From positions 325,863 to 389,862 of the forward strand of contig NZ_CP034876.1 in assembly GCF_005081705.1 (NCBI RefSeq): 64,000 bases of DNA. Reading direction: 5' to 3'. Source of the stretch: Buchnera aphidicola (Hyperomyzus lactucae) (GTDB taxonomy: Bacteria > Pseudomonadota > Gammaproteobacteria > Enterobacterales > Enterobacteriaceae). Position numbers and translations under genes: made by a program. Below are positions 32,608-42,426 of the stretch, piece after piece. Position 1 is the stretch's first letter. Each line of letters begins with the position of its first letter. Below the pieces are notes generated by a model. The model was given only the letters and a program-made list of their open reading frames with translations, was not told the origin of the DNA and made no database searches.

Positions 32608-32650
32608 TTCTCTTAATAGAAAAATATTTACCATCTTTCTATTAAGAGAA
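32608..32650 (+). terminator. Strong hairpin after htpX without U-tract
   Basis: A perfect 15-base inverted repeat (32608-32622 with 32636-32650, stem TTCTCTTAATAGAAA) encloses a 13-base loop, starting 11 bases after the htpX stop. The following sequence is CAAAAAAACA, so it lacks the U-run of a plus-strand intrinsic terminator. It may protect the htpX mRNA 3' end. Confidence 0.5.
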
Positions 32651-32842
32651 CAAAAAAACATATAAAAGTATTTTTTTAGAATATTAATTTAAACTTGTTT
32701 TTTTATATAAAAATGTTATTATATGAAAATATTATGCTTTTTATTATTGAATTTTAATTATTAATTAAATATTTAAGTAAAACAAGCTACAATTCTGTTT
32801 ATGCATAGAATCTTAAAGTTAAAAAAGTTTAGAGTAAAGACG
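32651..32842. other. Gene-free region upstream of the cspC promoter
   Basis: A/T-rich spacer with no recognisable reading frame or RNA fold. Together with the hairpin before it and the promoter and leader after it, it makes up the 358-base htpX-cspC interval. Confidence 0.5.
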
Positions 32843-32871
32843 TTGACACAACTTCTCTTGCCAAATCTTAA
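32843..32871 (+). promoter_or_regulatory. Candidate promoter of cspC
   Basis: A perfect -35 TTGACA (32843-32848) is followed after 17 bases by a weak -10 (TCTTAA, 32866-32871). This leaves a leader of roughly 75 bases before the cspC ATG at 32955. A consensus TTGACA is rare in this sequence, which supports the call; the -10 is uncertain. Confidence 0.5.
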
Positions 32872-32954
32872 ATTCATGCCTCATACAGTAATGTTATTGT
32901 TTTCTCCATAAATTAGCATTAAGACTAATAAATATTCCTTAAGGAAGTTACAAA

Positions 32955-33164
32955 ATGGCTAAGATTAAAGGTCAAGTTAAGTGGTTCAACGAGTCTAAAG
33001 GTTTTGGTTTTATTACGCCATCAGATGGAAGCAAAGATGTCTTTGTTCATTTTTCTTCAATTCAAGGAAACGGCTTTAAGACCTTGAGTGAAGGACAAAA
33101 CGTTGAATTTGAAATTCAAGATGGACAAAAAGGTCCTGCTGCAGTAAATGTTTTTTCTATATAA
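32955..33164 (+). CDS. cspC: Cold-shock-like protein CspC
   Basis: A 69-residue cold-shock-domain protein that binds single-stranded RNA and DNA and acts as a transcription antiterminator and mRNA stability factor. Both RNA-binding motifs are intact: KGFGFI (RNP1) and VFVHF (RNP2). The sequence differs from E. coli CspC at only a few positions and has markedly less biased codons than its neighbours, as expected for a highly expressed gene. AAGGAAG lies just upstream of the ATG. It is flanked by its own promoter and terminator. Confidence 0.98.
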   Translation: MAKIKGQVKWFNESKGFGFITPSDGSKDVFVHFSSIQGNGFKTLSEGQNVEFEIQDGQKGPAAVNVFSI

Positions 33165-33195
33165 AATAAATACTAGTTAAGAAAAAATTTTTAAA

Positions 33196-33234
33196 AAGCC
33201 CTCTGTGATAAAAAATCAGAGGACTTCATTTTTT
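33196..33234 (+). terminator. Intrinsic terminator of cspC
   Basis: A 10-base stem with one mismatch (33196-33205 AAGCCCTCTG with 33217-33226 CAGAGGACTT) has an 11-base loop and is followed by CATTTTTT. It lies 32 bases after the cspC stop and has the classic hairpin plus U-tract layout. Confidence 0.85.
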
Positions 33235-33438
33235 CAAAGATATTTAATACTTTTAAAAAATTAATAACTTCATACATGAATTCTCTCAAAATCTGTTCAT
33301 TCGCATGATCTTTTTTATCCAAAACTATTTTTAATATTCTAGATATAATCAAATAAAGAGTATATCGACATAAGATATTTTATATCTCAGATGTATTAAA
33401 TATTATGCTGTCCTATTTTTTTTTATGGAGTTTTTCTG

Positions 33439-35010
33439 ATGGAGTTTTTTTTAGACCCGTCAACTTGGGCCGGCTTATTAACACTAGTTATCCTAGAAGT
33501 AGTATTAGGAATTGATAATTTAATATTTGTAGCAATTTTATCAGAAAAACTACCTCCTAATCAAAGAGATAAAGCGCGTTTAATTGGTTTAGGATTAGCT
33601 CTAGTGATGCGTTTAGCATTACTATCATTAATATCTTGGGTTGTAACACTCACTTCTCCTATTATTCACAACCATTTTTTCTCTTTATCAATACGTGATA
33701 TAATTCTTTTATTTGGTGGTTTGTTTTTATTATTTAAAACTACAATGGAATTACATGAAAGATTAGAAAACAATCATCATGAAAATTCAGAAAATAAAAA
33801 TTACGCAGGTTTTTGGGCTGTAGTAATTCAAATAGTCGTATTAGACGCAGTTTTTTCTTTAGACGCAATAATAACGGCTGTTGGTATGGTTAATCAATTA
33901 TTAATTATGATGATAGCAGTTATATTGGCAACTATATTAATGTTATTAGCATCAAAAAAATTAACTAATTTTATTAATCTTCATCAAACAGTAGTAGTAC
34001 TATGTCTTAGTTTTTTATTAATGATTGGTTTTAGTTTAGTGACGGAAGCATTAAGATTTTGTATTCCTAAAGGATATTTATACGCAGCAATAGGATTTTC
34101 TATTTTAATTGAAATTTTTAATCAAATAGCTCGTCATAATTTCATGAAAAATCAATCTAGAAGACCCATGAGACAAAGAGCAGCTGAAACTATTTTGCGT
34201 TTAATGATAAAAGAAAAAAATAAAAATAAACAAAAAAAAGAAATAAAAAATAATAATAAAAAAACAGAATCTATTGAATCATCATCAGAAATAGAAACAT
34301 TTAAAGATGAAGAAAGATATATGATAAATGGTGTTTTAACCTTAGCTGGACGTTCTATTAGAAGTATAATGACTCCTCGAGGTAATATTTCTTGGGTAAA
34401 TACAGAAAAAAGCACTGATGAAATTCGAATGCAATTATTAGATACTCCACATAGTTTATTTCCAGTTTGCAAGGGAGAATTAGATGAAATAATAGGTATT
34501 GTACGTGCTAAAGAATTACTTGTTGCTATTGAAAAAAAAATAGACGTATCTACTTTTGCAAGTAAAATATTACCAATAATTATACCGGACACCTTAGACC
34601 CTATCAATCTTCTTGGTGTACTTCGCCGTGCTCAAGGTAGTTTTGTGATTGTCAGTAACGAGTTTGGAGTCATACAAGGATTAATTACTCCTTTAGATGT
34701 TTTAGAAGCTATAGCAGGAGAATTTCCAGATGCTGACGAAACACCAGACATTATACAAGAAAATAATAGTTGGCTAGTAAAAGGTGAAACCGACTTGCAT
34801 TCATTACAACAATTACTCAATACAGAAGAATTAATTAAAGAAAAAAATTACGCCTCTTTAGGCGGTCTGTTAATTGCTCAAAAAGGTCAACTACCTCTTC
34901 CAGGAGAAACTATTTACATTCATCCTTTTAATTTTCATATTATTAAAGCAACAGAATATCGAATTGATTTAGTCAGAATTATTAAAAATCAAGATGAAAA
35001 ACTTAAATAA
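33439..35010 (+). CDS. yoaE: TerC-family membrane protein with CBS and CorC domains (YoaE)
   Basis: A 523-residue inner-membrane protein, like E. coli YoaE (518). Residues 1-240 form a TerC domain with about seven helices and the acidic motifs [14 protein letters not shown] and [17 protein letters not shown] Lys/Asn-rich linker (about 255-290) leads to two CBS repeats ([15 protein letters not shown] and the second around [18 protein letters not shown]) and a C-terminal CorC/HlyC transporter-associated domain. TerC relatives have been implicated in manganese or other metal export; the role of YoaE itself is not settled. It is 36 bases ahead of tsaB. Confidence 0.94.
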   Translation: MEFFLDPSTWAGLLTLVILEVVLGIDNLIFVAILSEKLPPNQRDKARLIGLGLALVMRLALLSLISWVVTLTSPIIHNHFFSLSIRDIILLFGGLFLLFKTTMELHERLENNHHENSENKNYAGFWAVVIQIVVLDAVFSLDAIITAVGMVNQLLIMMIAVILATILMLLASKKLTNFINLHQTVVVLCLSFLLMIGFSLVTEALRFCIPKGYLYAAIGFSILIEIFNQIARHNFMKNQSRRPMRQRAAETILRLMIKEKNKNKQKKEIKNNNKKTESIESSSEIETFKDEERYMINGVLTLAGRSIRSIMTPRGNISWVNTEKSTDEIRMQLLDTPHSLFPVCKGELDEIIGIVRAKELLVAIEKKIDVSTFASKILPIIIPDTLDPINLLGVLRRAQGSFVIVSNEFGVIQGLITPLDVLEAIAGEFPDADETPDIIQENNSWLVKGETDLHSLQQLLNTEELIKEKNYASLGGLLIAQKGQLPLPGETIYIHPFNFHIIKATEYRIDLVRIIKNQDEKLK

Positions 35011-35045
35011 TTCTTCAAGAAATTCAATAAGTCATTGAGAAAATT

Positions 35046-35711
35046 ATGTCCAATATAATTTTAGCTATTGATAGTTCAATGGATTGTTGTTCAGTTGCTA
35101 TATATAAAAATCAATATATTTATTCTCTATCAGAGATGTGCAAAAAAAAACATACAATAAAAATTTTGCCTATGATTCAAAAAGTATTATTTCAAACTAA
35201 AACCAAATTACAAGAACTAAACTATGTCTCTTTTGCAAAAGGACCGGGAAATTTTACAGGCATACGTATCGCTGCAAGTATTGCACAAAGTTTCTCTTTA
35301 AGTTTGCAGATCCCTATTATTAGTGTTTCTACACTAGCAATTATAGCCGAAAAAGCATGGCGAAAATATAAGAAAAAATATATCATATTTGCAGTTGATG
35401 CAAAAAAAACAGAAGTATATTGGGCAAAATATACAAGAAATAGTCAAAATATTTGGACTGGAGAAAATACAGAATCTTTAATAAAAAAAAAATTAATCAA
35501 AGATAAAATTAGCAATTTAAAAAATAATTGGACTCTTATCGGTAATGGATGGGAATCAATCGAATACAAAAATTTTTTAAACGTAAATAAATTTCATTAT
35601 TTTTTACCTAATGCACAAGATATAATTCCATTTGTTTTATTAAAAATAAAAAACTTAAAAACATCTTGTTCTAAAGATAATGATATAAATTATATATATG
35701 ATCATTTTTAA
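35046..35711 (+). CDS. tsaB: tRNA threonylcarbamoyladenosine biosynthesis protein TsaB
   Basis: TsaB (YeaZ) is a scaffold of the TsaBDE complex that makes t6A37 in ANN-decoding tRNAs. The 221-residue protein (E. coli 231) has the actin-like fold opening ILAIDSSMDCCSVAIY and the conserved FAKGPGNFTGIRIAASIAQSFS motif (about 63-82) that contacts TsaD. It follows yoaE closely. A perfect 14-base hairpin sits between it and the convergent min genes. Confidence 0.95.
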   Translation: MSNIILAIDSSMDCCSVAIYKNQYIYSLSEMCKKKHTIKILPMIQKVLFQTKTKLQELNYVSFAKGPGNFTGIRIAASIAQSFSLSLQIPIISVSTLAIIAEKAWRKYKKKYIIFAVDAKKTEVYWAKYTRNSQNIWTGENTESLIKKKLIKDKISNLKNNWTLIGNGWESIEYKNFLNVNKFHYFLPNAQDIIPFVLLKIKNLKTSCSKDNDINYIYDHF

Positions 35712-35735
35712 AAAATGATATATTATAATTAATAA

Positions 35736-35776
35736 CAATCAATACTGAAATATTAAATATACTTCAGTATTGATTG
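35736..35776. terminator. Hairpin between convergent tsaB and minE
   Basis: A perfect 14-base inverted repeat (35736-35749 with 35763-35776, stem CAATCAATACTGAA) with a 13-base loop lies 25 bases after tsaB and 82 bases from the end of minE. Neither side has a clear U-run. Its place between converging genes suggests an mRNA-end structure usable in both directions. Confidence 0.5.
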
Positions 35777-35857
35777 CATTAAATTGAAATAAATAATAAA
35801 GTATATATGTAAATATTAATATTCTCATTATTAATTTAATATATTTTAGTGAGTACT

Positions 35858-36109
35858 TTAATCGGGTAAAATAATATTTAATTCTAATATAGAAATATCT
35901 TCTTTTTTTTGTTCTAATTGAACCGTTACCATATTTGGTTCTATATTTACATATTTACAAATTACAGATAGTATTTCACGTTTTAATTGTGGGAAATAAT
36001 CTGGTTCATTGTTATATTTTCTTTGTTCTGCAACAATTATTTGCAATCTCTCTTTTGCAACATTGGCAGTATTTTTATGACGGGATAAAAAAAAATCCAA
36101 CAAAGCCAT
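35858..36109 (-). CDS. minE: Cell division topological specificity factor MinE
   Basis: An 83-residue protein that stimulates MinD ATPase and drives the pole-to-pole Min oscillation placing the division site. The N-terminal membrane-targeting and anti-MinCD part ([29 protein letters not shown]) is nearly identical to E. coli. The C-terminal topological domain ends [12 protein letters not shown], lacking the last five or so residues of the 88-residue E. coli protein. The gene starts 2 bases after the minD stop, in the order minC-minD-minE. Confidence 0.97.
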   Translation of the reverse strand: MALLDFFLSRHKNTANVAKERLQIIVAEQRKYNNEPDYFPQLKREILSVICKYVNIEPNMVTVQLEQKKEDISILELNIILPD

Positions 36110-36111
36110 AC

Positions 36112-36924
36112 CTATCTCCCGAATAAACGTTGTAAAAAACTTTTTTTAGCTTCTTCAATAAAGCGAAAACTACATTCTTGTCCTAATAATCGATTAACGG
36201 TGTCATAATAAGCGCATCCCGCATTTGAATGGACATCTAAGATAATAGATTCTCCTTGATTAGAAGCGCGAAGAACTGATGTGTCTTCTGGGATTACACC
36301 TATTATTGGTATTTGGAGAATATCTAAAACATCTTTCATACTTAACATCTCACCTTTTTTAACACGTGTAGGATTGTAGCGTGTTAACAAAAGGTACTCT
36401 TTTATGGGAACGTTATTTTGTTCAGCTCTTTTTGATTTAGATGCGATAATTCCTAAGATTCGATCAGAATCTCGTACTGAGGAAACTTCGGGATTAGTAG
36501 TAATGATAGCTTCATCCGCAAAATATATTGCTAAAATGGCACCAGTTTCAATGCCCGCCGGTGAATCGCAAATAATAAAATCGAATTTCATTTTTATAAG
36601 TTCTTTGAAAACTTTTTCGACTCCTTCACGTGTTAAAGCATCTTTATCTCTAGTCTGAGATGCTGGGAGGATAAATAAATTATTTGTTTTTTTATCTTTT
36701 ATCAAAGCCTGATTAAGTGTTGCATCGCCTTGTATTACATTAATAAAATCATATACCACTCTACGTTCGCATCCCATTATTAAATCTAAATTTCTTAATC
36801 CTATATCAAAATCTATAACAATCGTTTTCTTGCCCCTTTGTGCTAAACCAGTTGCAATAGCTGCACTTGAAGTAGTTTTACCTACACCTCCCTTCCCTGA
36901 AGTTACTACAATAATCCGTGTCAT
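36112..36924 (-). CDS. minD: Septum site-determining protein MinD
   Basis: Membrane-associated ParA-type ATPase that recruits MinC, 270 residues as in E. coli. The deviant Walker A motif is [13 protein letters not shown] (10-22), with [20 protein letters not shown] and [14 protein letters not shown] following. The C-terminal amphipathic membrane-targeting helix ([14 protein letters not shown]) is intact. It lies between minC and minE, 26 bases after minC. Confidence 0.98.
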   Translation of the reverse strand: MTRIIVVTSGKGGVGKTTSSAAIATGLAQRGKKTIVIDFDIGLRNLDLIMGCERRVVYDFINVIQGDATLNQALIKDKKTNNLFILPASQTRDKDALTREGVEKVFKELIKMKFDFIICDSPAGIETGAILAIYFADEAIITTNPEVSSVRDSDRILGIIASKSKRAEQNNVPIKEYLLLTRYNPTRVKKGEMLSMKDVLDILQIPIIGVIPEDTSVLRASNQGESIILDVHSNAGCAYYDTVNRLLGQECSFRFIEEAKKSFLQRLFGR

Positions 36925-36950
36925 ATAAAAAAATCCTTTAAAAAATACAC

Positions 36951-37664
36951 TTAACCGAGAGAATTAATCGTTAAAAATTTATTTCTTAAGTAAATTTGAA
37001 CTGATTTTCCAATAAATTCAGCTGGTATTTGATCTGATAACCAATATTCACCAGATATAGAAACAAGTTCAGCAAATAATGCTGTGCAAAATATTTTTCT
37101 TGTTGTGTCTCCATCAGCACCTGCAAGAACTCTTCCACGAACTACACCATAAATATGAATATTTCCATCTGCGACTAACTCAGCTCCAGCACTAACATTA
37201 TTAACTACTATCAAATCAGCATGTTTTGCATAAATTTTTTGACCTGAACGTACAGGTATATCTATAATATGAGTTTTTTCTATTTTTTTTGTGATTGCTA
37301 TTTTTGTTTTTTCTGTAGAAGCGATCGAGATATCATTGATGAGATTTTTATTTTTCTTTTTGCTTTCTGATAAAATAGGCAATCCTGAATTAATAATAAT
37401 TCTTTTTAATGTTTTATCTTCACAACCGCTTACTCCTATAACAAAAAAACCATGAGACATAATAATTTCTTGTATTTTCTTCCAATCTGATACATTACAT
37501 AAGCCTGATACATTAACAATAACAGGTGCGTTTTTAAAAAATTTTGGACATTCTTGAATTTTTTTATATAATGATTCATTAATCAAATCTATATTATGAT
37601 TATTTAAATACATTACTAGTAATGTAAAATTACTACCCTTAATTTCAATGGATGTTTTTAGCAT
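36951..37664 (-). CDS. minC: Septum site-determining protein MinC
   Basis: FtsZ polymerisation inhibitor, 237 residues (E. coli 231). The N-terminal FtsZ-binding domain (about 1-105) is less conserved than the C-terminal beta-helix, which carries VRSGQKIYAKHADLIVVNNVSAGAELVADGNIHIYGVVRGRVLAGADGD in continuous register and binds MinD. It is the first gene of minCDE and is divergent from rsmC. Confidence 0.96.
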   Translation of the reverse strand: MLKTSIEIKGSNFTLLVMYLNNHNIDLINESLYKKIQECPKFFKNAPVIVNVSGLCNVSDWKKIQEIIMSHGFFVIGVSGCEDKTLKRIIINSGLPILSESKKKNKNLINDISIASTEKTKIAITKKIEKTHIIDIPVRSGQKIYAKHADLIVVNNVSAGAELVADGNIHIYGVVRGRVLAGADGDTTRKIFCTALFAELVSISGEYWLSDQIPAEFIGKSVQIYLRNKFLTINSLG

Positions 37665-37888
37665 ATTTATTGCTCAATAATATATACTTATATTCACATA
37701 AAATTTATATATCATTTTTATATCTGATTATAAATAAAAAAAAAAGAATTTATGCAAGTGAATTATAGTATAAATACTATATGATAACAATTTCTATTTT
37801 TTAATTAAAAAAAACAATACTTTTATAAGTATATTTTTAAAAAATAAATTAAAAACATTTTAAAAATATTACAAAGGAAAAAAATATT

Positions 37889-38911
37889 TTGTTTTTGTGT
37901 AAAAGCAGCAAACTTATATTGCGTCATAGCAGTATATTTAAAACTAAAAAAGTATTTTTTTCAGGAAATATACAAGATAATTTTCCTTTACGCCTCTCCA
38001 CTGTTAATACAAAAATAAATCTTTATAAATATAATATATATATTAATTTAAAAAAGAATGTAAAAAATATAAAAAATATTCATATTTATAATAATTTATT
38101 AGTTTCACAAGAAATGATTCAAAACTGCGATACAATAATTTATTATTGGCCAAAAGATAAATCCGAAGCACAATTTCAATTAATAAATTTAATTTCACAT
38201 TTACAAATAAATACTGAAATTTTTATTGTAGGAGAAAATTCTAGTGGAGTAAGAAGTGCGCCATTAATTTTTAAAAACTGGATTACTTTAAATAAAATAG
38301 ATAGCGCAAAACATTCTCTTTTAATTTCAGGATTTTTAAAAAAACAAAAAAAATTTATATTAGAAGATTTTTTTAAGACACACATATGGAAAAAGTGTTT
38401 TATACAATCTCTTCCAGGTGTTTTTGGTTATAAAAAAATAGATGAAGGTAGCGAGCTACTCGCTTCTACTTTTACAAAAAATATAAGTGGGAAAGTTTTA
38501 GATATAGGTTCCGGAACGGGATTTTTATCAGCATCACTACTTTGTATTTCTCCTCAAGCAATTCTAACACTAGTTGATAATAATATAGCTGCATTAAAAT
38601 GCAGCCAATATACACTTGATTCAAATCAATTAAAAGGAACAGTAATATGTAGTGATTTATACTCAAATATATGTCAAAAATTTGATTTGATTATTTCCAA
38701 TCCACCTTTTCATGAAGATTTAAAAATTAATTTTAATATAATAAAAAAAATAATTTATGCTTCTAAAAAATATTTAACATTAGAAGGAGAATTAAGATTT
38801 GTAGTCAACAGTTTTTTAAATTGTGATAATTTATTAGAAAAGATATTTAAAAAATACTTTATATTAAAAAAAACAAACAAATATAAGATATATCAAGCTT
38901 TTTTAAAATAA
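37889..38911 (+). CDS. rsmC: 16S rRNA m2G1207 methyltransferase RsmC
   Basis: Methylates G1207 of 16S rRNA. The protein has 340 residues (E. coli 343), with an inactive N-terminal half and a catalytic C-terminal half. The SAM motif is VLDIGSGTGFLSA (about 199-211), and the catalytic motif IISNPPFHED lies at about 269-278. The N-terminus aligns (SSKLILRHSSIF with E. coli ASEVLLRHSDDF) only if the TTG at 37889 is the start; AAAGGA lies ten bases upstream. This is one of few non-ATG starts in the window. Two minus-strand tRNA genes follow. Confidence 0.94.
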   Translation: MFLCKSSKLILRHSSIFKTKKVFFSGNIQDNFPLRLSTVNTKINLYKYNIYINLKKNVKNIKNIHIYNNLLVSQEMIQNCDTIIYYWPKDKSEAQFQLINLISHLQINTEIFIVGENSSGVRSAPLIFKNWITLNKIDSAKHSLLISGFLKKQKKFILEDFFKTHIWKKCFIQSLPGVFGYKKIDEGSELLASTFTKNISGKVLDIGSGTGFLSASLLCISPQAILTLVDNNIAALKCSQYTLDSNQLKGTVICSDLYSNICQKFDLIISNPPFHEDLKINFNIIKKIIYASKKYLTLEGELRFVVNSFLNCDNLLEKIFKKYFILKKTNKYKIYQAFLK

Positions 38912-38918
38912 AAATGTA

Positions 38919-39005
38919 TGGTACCCGGAGCGGGACTTGAACCCGCAAAGCTTTAAAGCCGAGGGATTTTAAGTCCCTTGTGTCTACCAATTTCACCATC
39001 CGGGC
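38919..39005 (-). tRNA. tRNA-Leu (anticodon UAA)
   Basis: An 87-base class II tRNA. The acceptor arms GCCCGGA and TCCGGGT pair, the anticodon loop is CTTAAAA within an AGGGA/TCCCT stem, there is a long variable arm, and the T arm is GCGGG-TTCAAGT-CCCGC. The 3' CCA is encoded. The UAA anticodon reads UUA and UUG, UUA being the dominant leucine codon in this genome. Confidence 0.97.
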
Positions 39006-39016
39006 TAATTTTTTAG

Positions 39017-39087
39017 AGGCGTATCCCGGAATCGAACCGGGCTATACGGATTTGCAATCCGCCACATATCCAATCTGTCAACACGCC
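39017..39087 (-). tRNA. tRNA-Cys (anticodon GCA)
   Basis: A 71-base gene with acceptor GGCGTGT and ATACGCC, anticodon stem-loop CGGATTGCAAATCCG, T arm CCCGG-TTCGATT-CCGGG and discriminator U, the identity base for cysteine. CCA is not encoded and must be added. It lies 11 bases upstream of tRNA-Leu on the same strand, so both are probably cotranscribed. Confidence 0.97.
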
Positions 39088-39235
39088 TATAACATCATTA
39101 TAGAAAAAAAAAATAAAAATTACAAATAATTTTTTTTAAATTCATTTATAAAAATAAACTAAAATTATCTTTGCAATATATAATATAATCATTTATTATT
39201 AGGATAATATCCTATTTAAGTTATTTTTTTATATC

Positions 39236-39320
39236 GGAGAGGTGGCCGAGTGGTTTAAGGCAGCGGTCTTGAAAACCGCCGACGAGCAATCGTCCGAGAG
39301 TTCGAATCTCTCTCTCTCCG
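39236..39320 (+). tRNA. tRNA-Ser (anticodon UGA)
   Basis: An 85-base class II tRNA with acceptor GGAGAGG pairing TCTCTCC, anticodon loop TCTTGAAAA context giving UGA, a long variable arm and the T arm GAGAG-TTCGAAT-CTCTC, discriminator G. CCA is not encoded. It reads UCN codons and is substrate of the SerS encoded in this window. It is divergent from tRNA-Cys. Confidence 0.97.
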
Positions 39321-39416
39321 AAATAATATAAAATAAAACTTAATAATAACTATCCTTCCATCGATATAATCAAAAAAACTATAACTAAATCAAACATTTA
39401 AGATATATATAAATTT

Positions 39417-40484
39417 TTATTGAATATCAGATAAAACTTCAATTTCTACGCGACGATCTGGAGCTAAGCAACTAATTAATAAAGGTTTGTTTTCTATATC
39501 TTTACAAACTTGATTAGTTAATGGATACGCGTTTCCCATACCTTGTACTGTGATGTTTTCTCTAGAAAAACCTCGAGATGTTAAATAATTTTTAATACTA
39601 TATGCGCGATCTTCAGATAATTTTTGATTATATTCTGAATTGCCTATTTTATCAGCATGTCCTAAAAGAACAATCGAGATATTTTTTAGTTTCATCTTTT
39701 TTAGATCACTTTCTAATTTATCAAGTTTATCATAAGCAATCGGTTTTAATTCTGTGCTATTAAAAGGAAAATTAATATTTTCATTCAATATACTATATTT
39801 AGTAGTATTTAATAATTCATCATCATAAGATGAAAAAACATCATTAATATCAGGTTTTCCAAATTTCCATCCTAAAGAAAAAACAGCATCTCCGATAGAA
39901 GGTTTAATAGATGAATTCATTATGTTTTGAACACTATTATTCCAACTATAATCTAATCTAGTAATAAATTTTTTATTAAAAATATATTCGGCACCTAAAG
40001 AAACACTAGGTAATAATTTACTTTCTTTAGTAAACATGTTTTGTAAATCTTGTTTAGAAGAAAGATTATCCCAAGGAATCATACTACCTAATTTTGTATA
40101 AACATGAAAATTGTCTGTGATTGGATAAGATAGCTTTGTTGATAACTGCAGTCTATTAGACTGTATATATTTTTGATCTTTTTGATCTTTTTGAAACATT
40201 AAATGAGGAGCAAAACCATTAGTATCATTTTCTATTTCAAAACCAAAATAAGGATTAAATTCGTATCCTAAAAATAATCCAATAATTGGAGCACTAAATT
40301 TGTCTTTTAAAACATCAATTTTACTAAAATAGTCATTTTTAGAATTATTAACAACATATTTTAAAGGATCAAATTGAGACCATCCAATCTTAGTACCTAG
40401 ATACCATCCATTTTTTTCTTCAGCTTGAACAGACGTGACTAAGCTTGCTAATAAAAATACGATAGCAAGAGTTCGTTTTTTCAT
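39417..40484 (-). CDS. ompA: Outer membrane protein A
   Basis: The major outer-membrane protein of this envelope. The start at 40484, with GGAG seven bases upstream, gives the signal peptide [21 protein letters not shown] (cleavage after A21) and 355 residues; an ATG four codons earlier overlaps the ribosome site and was rejected. The mature part begins [16 protein letters not shown], an eight-stranded barrel to about residue 215. The C-terminal OmpA-like domain binds peptidoglycan through [29 protein letters not shown]. Barrel loops are shorter and more charged than in E. coli. Confidence 0.97.
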   Translation of the reverse strand: MKKRTLAIVFLLASLVTSVQAEEKNGWYLGTKIGWSQFDPLKYVVNNSKNDYFSKIDVLKDKFSAPIIGLFLGYEFNPYFGFEIENDTNGFAPHLMFQKDQKDQKYIQSNRLQLSTKLSYPITDNFHVYTKLGSMIPWDNLSSKQDLQNMFTKESKLLPSVSLGAEYIFNKKFITRLDYSWNNSVQNIMNSSIKPSIGDAVFSLGWKFGKPDINDVFSSYDDELLNTTKYSILNENINFPFNSTELKPIAYDKLDKLESDLKKMKLKNISIVLLGHADKIGNSEYNQKLSEDRAYSIKNYLTSRGFSRENITVQGMGNAYPLTNQVCKDIENKPLLISCLAPDRRVEIEVLSDIQ

Positions 40485-40701
40485 TTGAAACTCCATTATT
40501 TTTAGATGAATGATAAGTCATATGAAATATATGTATTTTTTTATAATAGTACGTAAATATGATTTAAAAAATAATTGAGTAACTTCAAATACAGTTATAT
40601 TTTAATATTCTTTAAAATCATATTATATAATAAATATCACATTAATTATATAATAATGATTACATATCATGTATATATGATTAATATGATACTAATTTAT
40701 T

Positions 40702-42237
40702 TCAAGAATTTTTATCAAAAAAATGTAATAAATGTATTCCTAAAAAATGTAACATAAAAAAATATCCAATTCCAGATACAAATAGAACAAAAAATAAACG
40801 AGCAATTTTATACAAAAAAGAACCTATACTCCATAAGGGCATATAATATAGTATAAAAAATACAATCAAAATCATCGTTAATGTTGATATAATGACACTC
40901 ATAAGAAAAATTAATTCGCTATATTTTAAATATATAATTTTTTTTTGATGTAACTTCCAATAAAGTAATGACAAATTTACCCATCCAGATATGCTTGCGG
41001 ATAAAGCAAGACCGGCATGTTTAAAATAAAAAATTAAAAATGGATTCATTAATTGAGTCAAAAAAAGTGTAAATAATGAAATCTTCATAGGAATATTTAT
41101 TTCTTCACGAGCATAAAAAGCAGAAGATAAAATTTTTACTAAAATAAAAGAAATCAAACCAAAAGAATATAATTCTAATGTTTTTTTTGTCATTAAAACA
41201 TCAAGATCTGTAAACTTTCCATATTGGAAAAGAACTATAACTATTGGTTTTGCTAGAAAAAAAAGTATTGCTGAAATTGGAATGGATACAATTACACCAA
41301 CACGTAACCCCCAATTAATTAATTTTTTATATTCCAATATTATACCGGATTTATAACTCTTAGTAAGAGATGTAAATAAAATAGTACTTAATGATACACC
41401 CAATATTCCTACTGGAAATTCTATTAATCGATCAGCATAATAAATCCAAGATATTGATCCAGAATTGAGTGATGAACTAAAAATAGTATTTATCACTAAA
41501 GAAATTTGATTAGCAGAAGCACCTAAAATAGCGGGACCTATTTTTTTTAAAATCTTCAAAAGACCAATATTATTCCAATTTATACTTGGTAAAACTAACA
41601 TATTGATTTTATATAAAAAAGGAAGTTGATAACATAGCTGCAATAAACCACCTATGATTACAGCCCATGCTAGTGCAATAATAGAGGGATGAAAAAAAGC
41701 ACTAAAAAATAAAGAAAAAATAATAATACTAATATTTAAAAATATTGGAGATAGAGCTGGAATAGAAAAATAGTTCCAACTATTTAAAATTGATGAAAAC
41801 AATGAAGACAAAGAAATCAATAAAATATAAGGAAATATTATTTTTAATAAACATGTAGATACTCTTAATTTTTCAGGAATTTCTGTAAAGCCTGGTGCAC
41901 TAATTAAAATTAAAAAACGAGAATAAAATATTCCCAATATTGTCGTTATCAACAAAACAAAGATCATAAAGCCAAATATAGAAGAAATAAAATTTTGTAT
42001 ATATTTCTCATTTTTATTCACTCTATATTCCATTAATATAGGAATAAAGGCCTGAGAAAATGCACCGTCAAAAAAAATGCGACGTAGTAAGTTAGGAATT
42101 TTAAAGGATATAAAAAAAGCATCGGTAAACATAGAAGCACCGAATATACTAGCTATTAAAATATCTCTAATAAAACCTAATATACGAGATATTAAAGTCA
42201 TAAAACTTACTGATATTAAAGATTTTAAAAGTTTCAT
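40702..42237 (-). CDS. murJ: Lipid II flippase MurJ
   Basis: MurJ (MviN) moves lipid II across the inner membrane for peptidoglycan synthesis. The 511-residue protein has about 14 hydrophobic segments and matches E. coli length (511). The N-terminus LISVSFMTLISRILGFIRDILIASIFGAS carries the conserved arginines R18 and R24. Other family features are FKIPNLLRRIFFDGAFSQAFIPIL and the YYADRLIEFPVGILGVSLSTILF segment. It is followed on the other strand by the ompA leader region. Confidence 0.97.
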   Translation of the reverse strand: MKLLKSLISVSFMTLISRILGFIRDILIASIFGASMFTDAFFISFKIPNLLRRIFFDGAFSQAFIPILMEYRVNKNEKYIQNFISSIFGFMIFVLLITTILGIFYSRFLILISAPGFTEIPEKLRVSTCLLKIIFPYILLISLSSLFSSILNSWNYFSIPALSPIFLNISIIIFSLFFSAFFHPSIIALAWAVIIGGLLQLCYQLPFLYKINMLVLPSINWNNIGLLKILKKIGPAILGASANQISLVINTIFSSSLNSGSISWIYYADRLIEFPVGILGVSLSTILFTSLTKSYKSGIILEYKKLINWGLRVGVIVSIPISAILFFLAKPIVIVLFQYGKFTDLDVLMTKKTLELYSFGLISFILVKILSSAFYAREEINIPMKISLFTLFLTQLMNPFLIFYFKHAGLALSASISGWVNLSLLYWKLHQKKIIYLKYSELIFLMSVIISTLTMILIVFFILYYMPLWSIGSFLYKIARLFFVLFVSGIGYFFMLHFLGIHLLHFFDKNS

Positions 42238-42426
42238 TCTACACTAACCTATAAATATAAAAAGATATTTTAATTTTTCTTAATGAGATAAACATGTTAT
42301 ATATTAAAGACTAATTATGAAAAATGACTTTTAAAAAATAATTTCAGTTTATATAAAAATATTTATTTAAAAAATATTGATAATTTAAAATTATTTAAAA
42401 CAATTCTACTTAATCATAAGGAAAAT

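Noticed and set aside
40575-40757. 60-codon plus-strand frame between ompA and murJ
   Set aside because: It overlaps the end of murJ on the other strand, has no recognisable motif, and has random Ile/Tyr-rich composition from A/T sequence.
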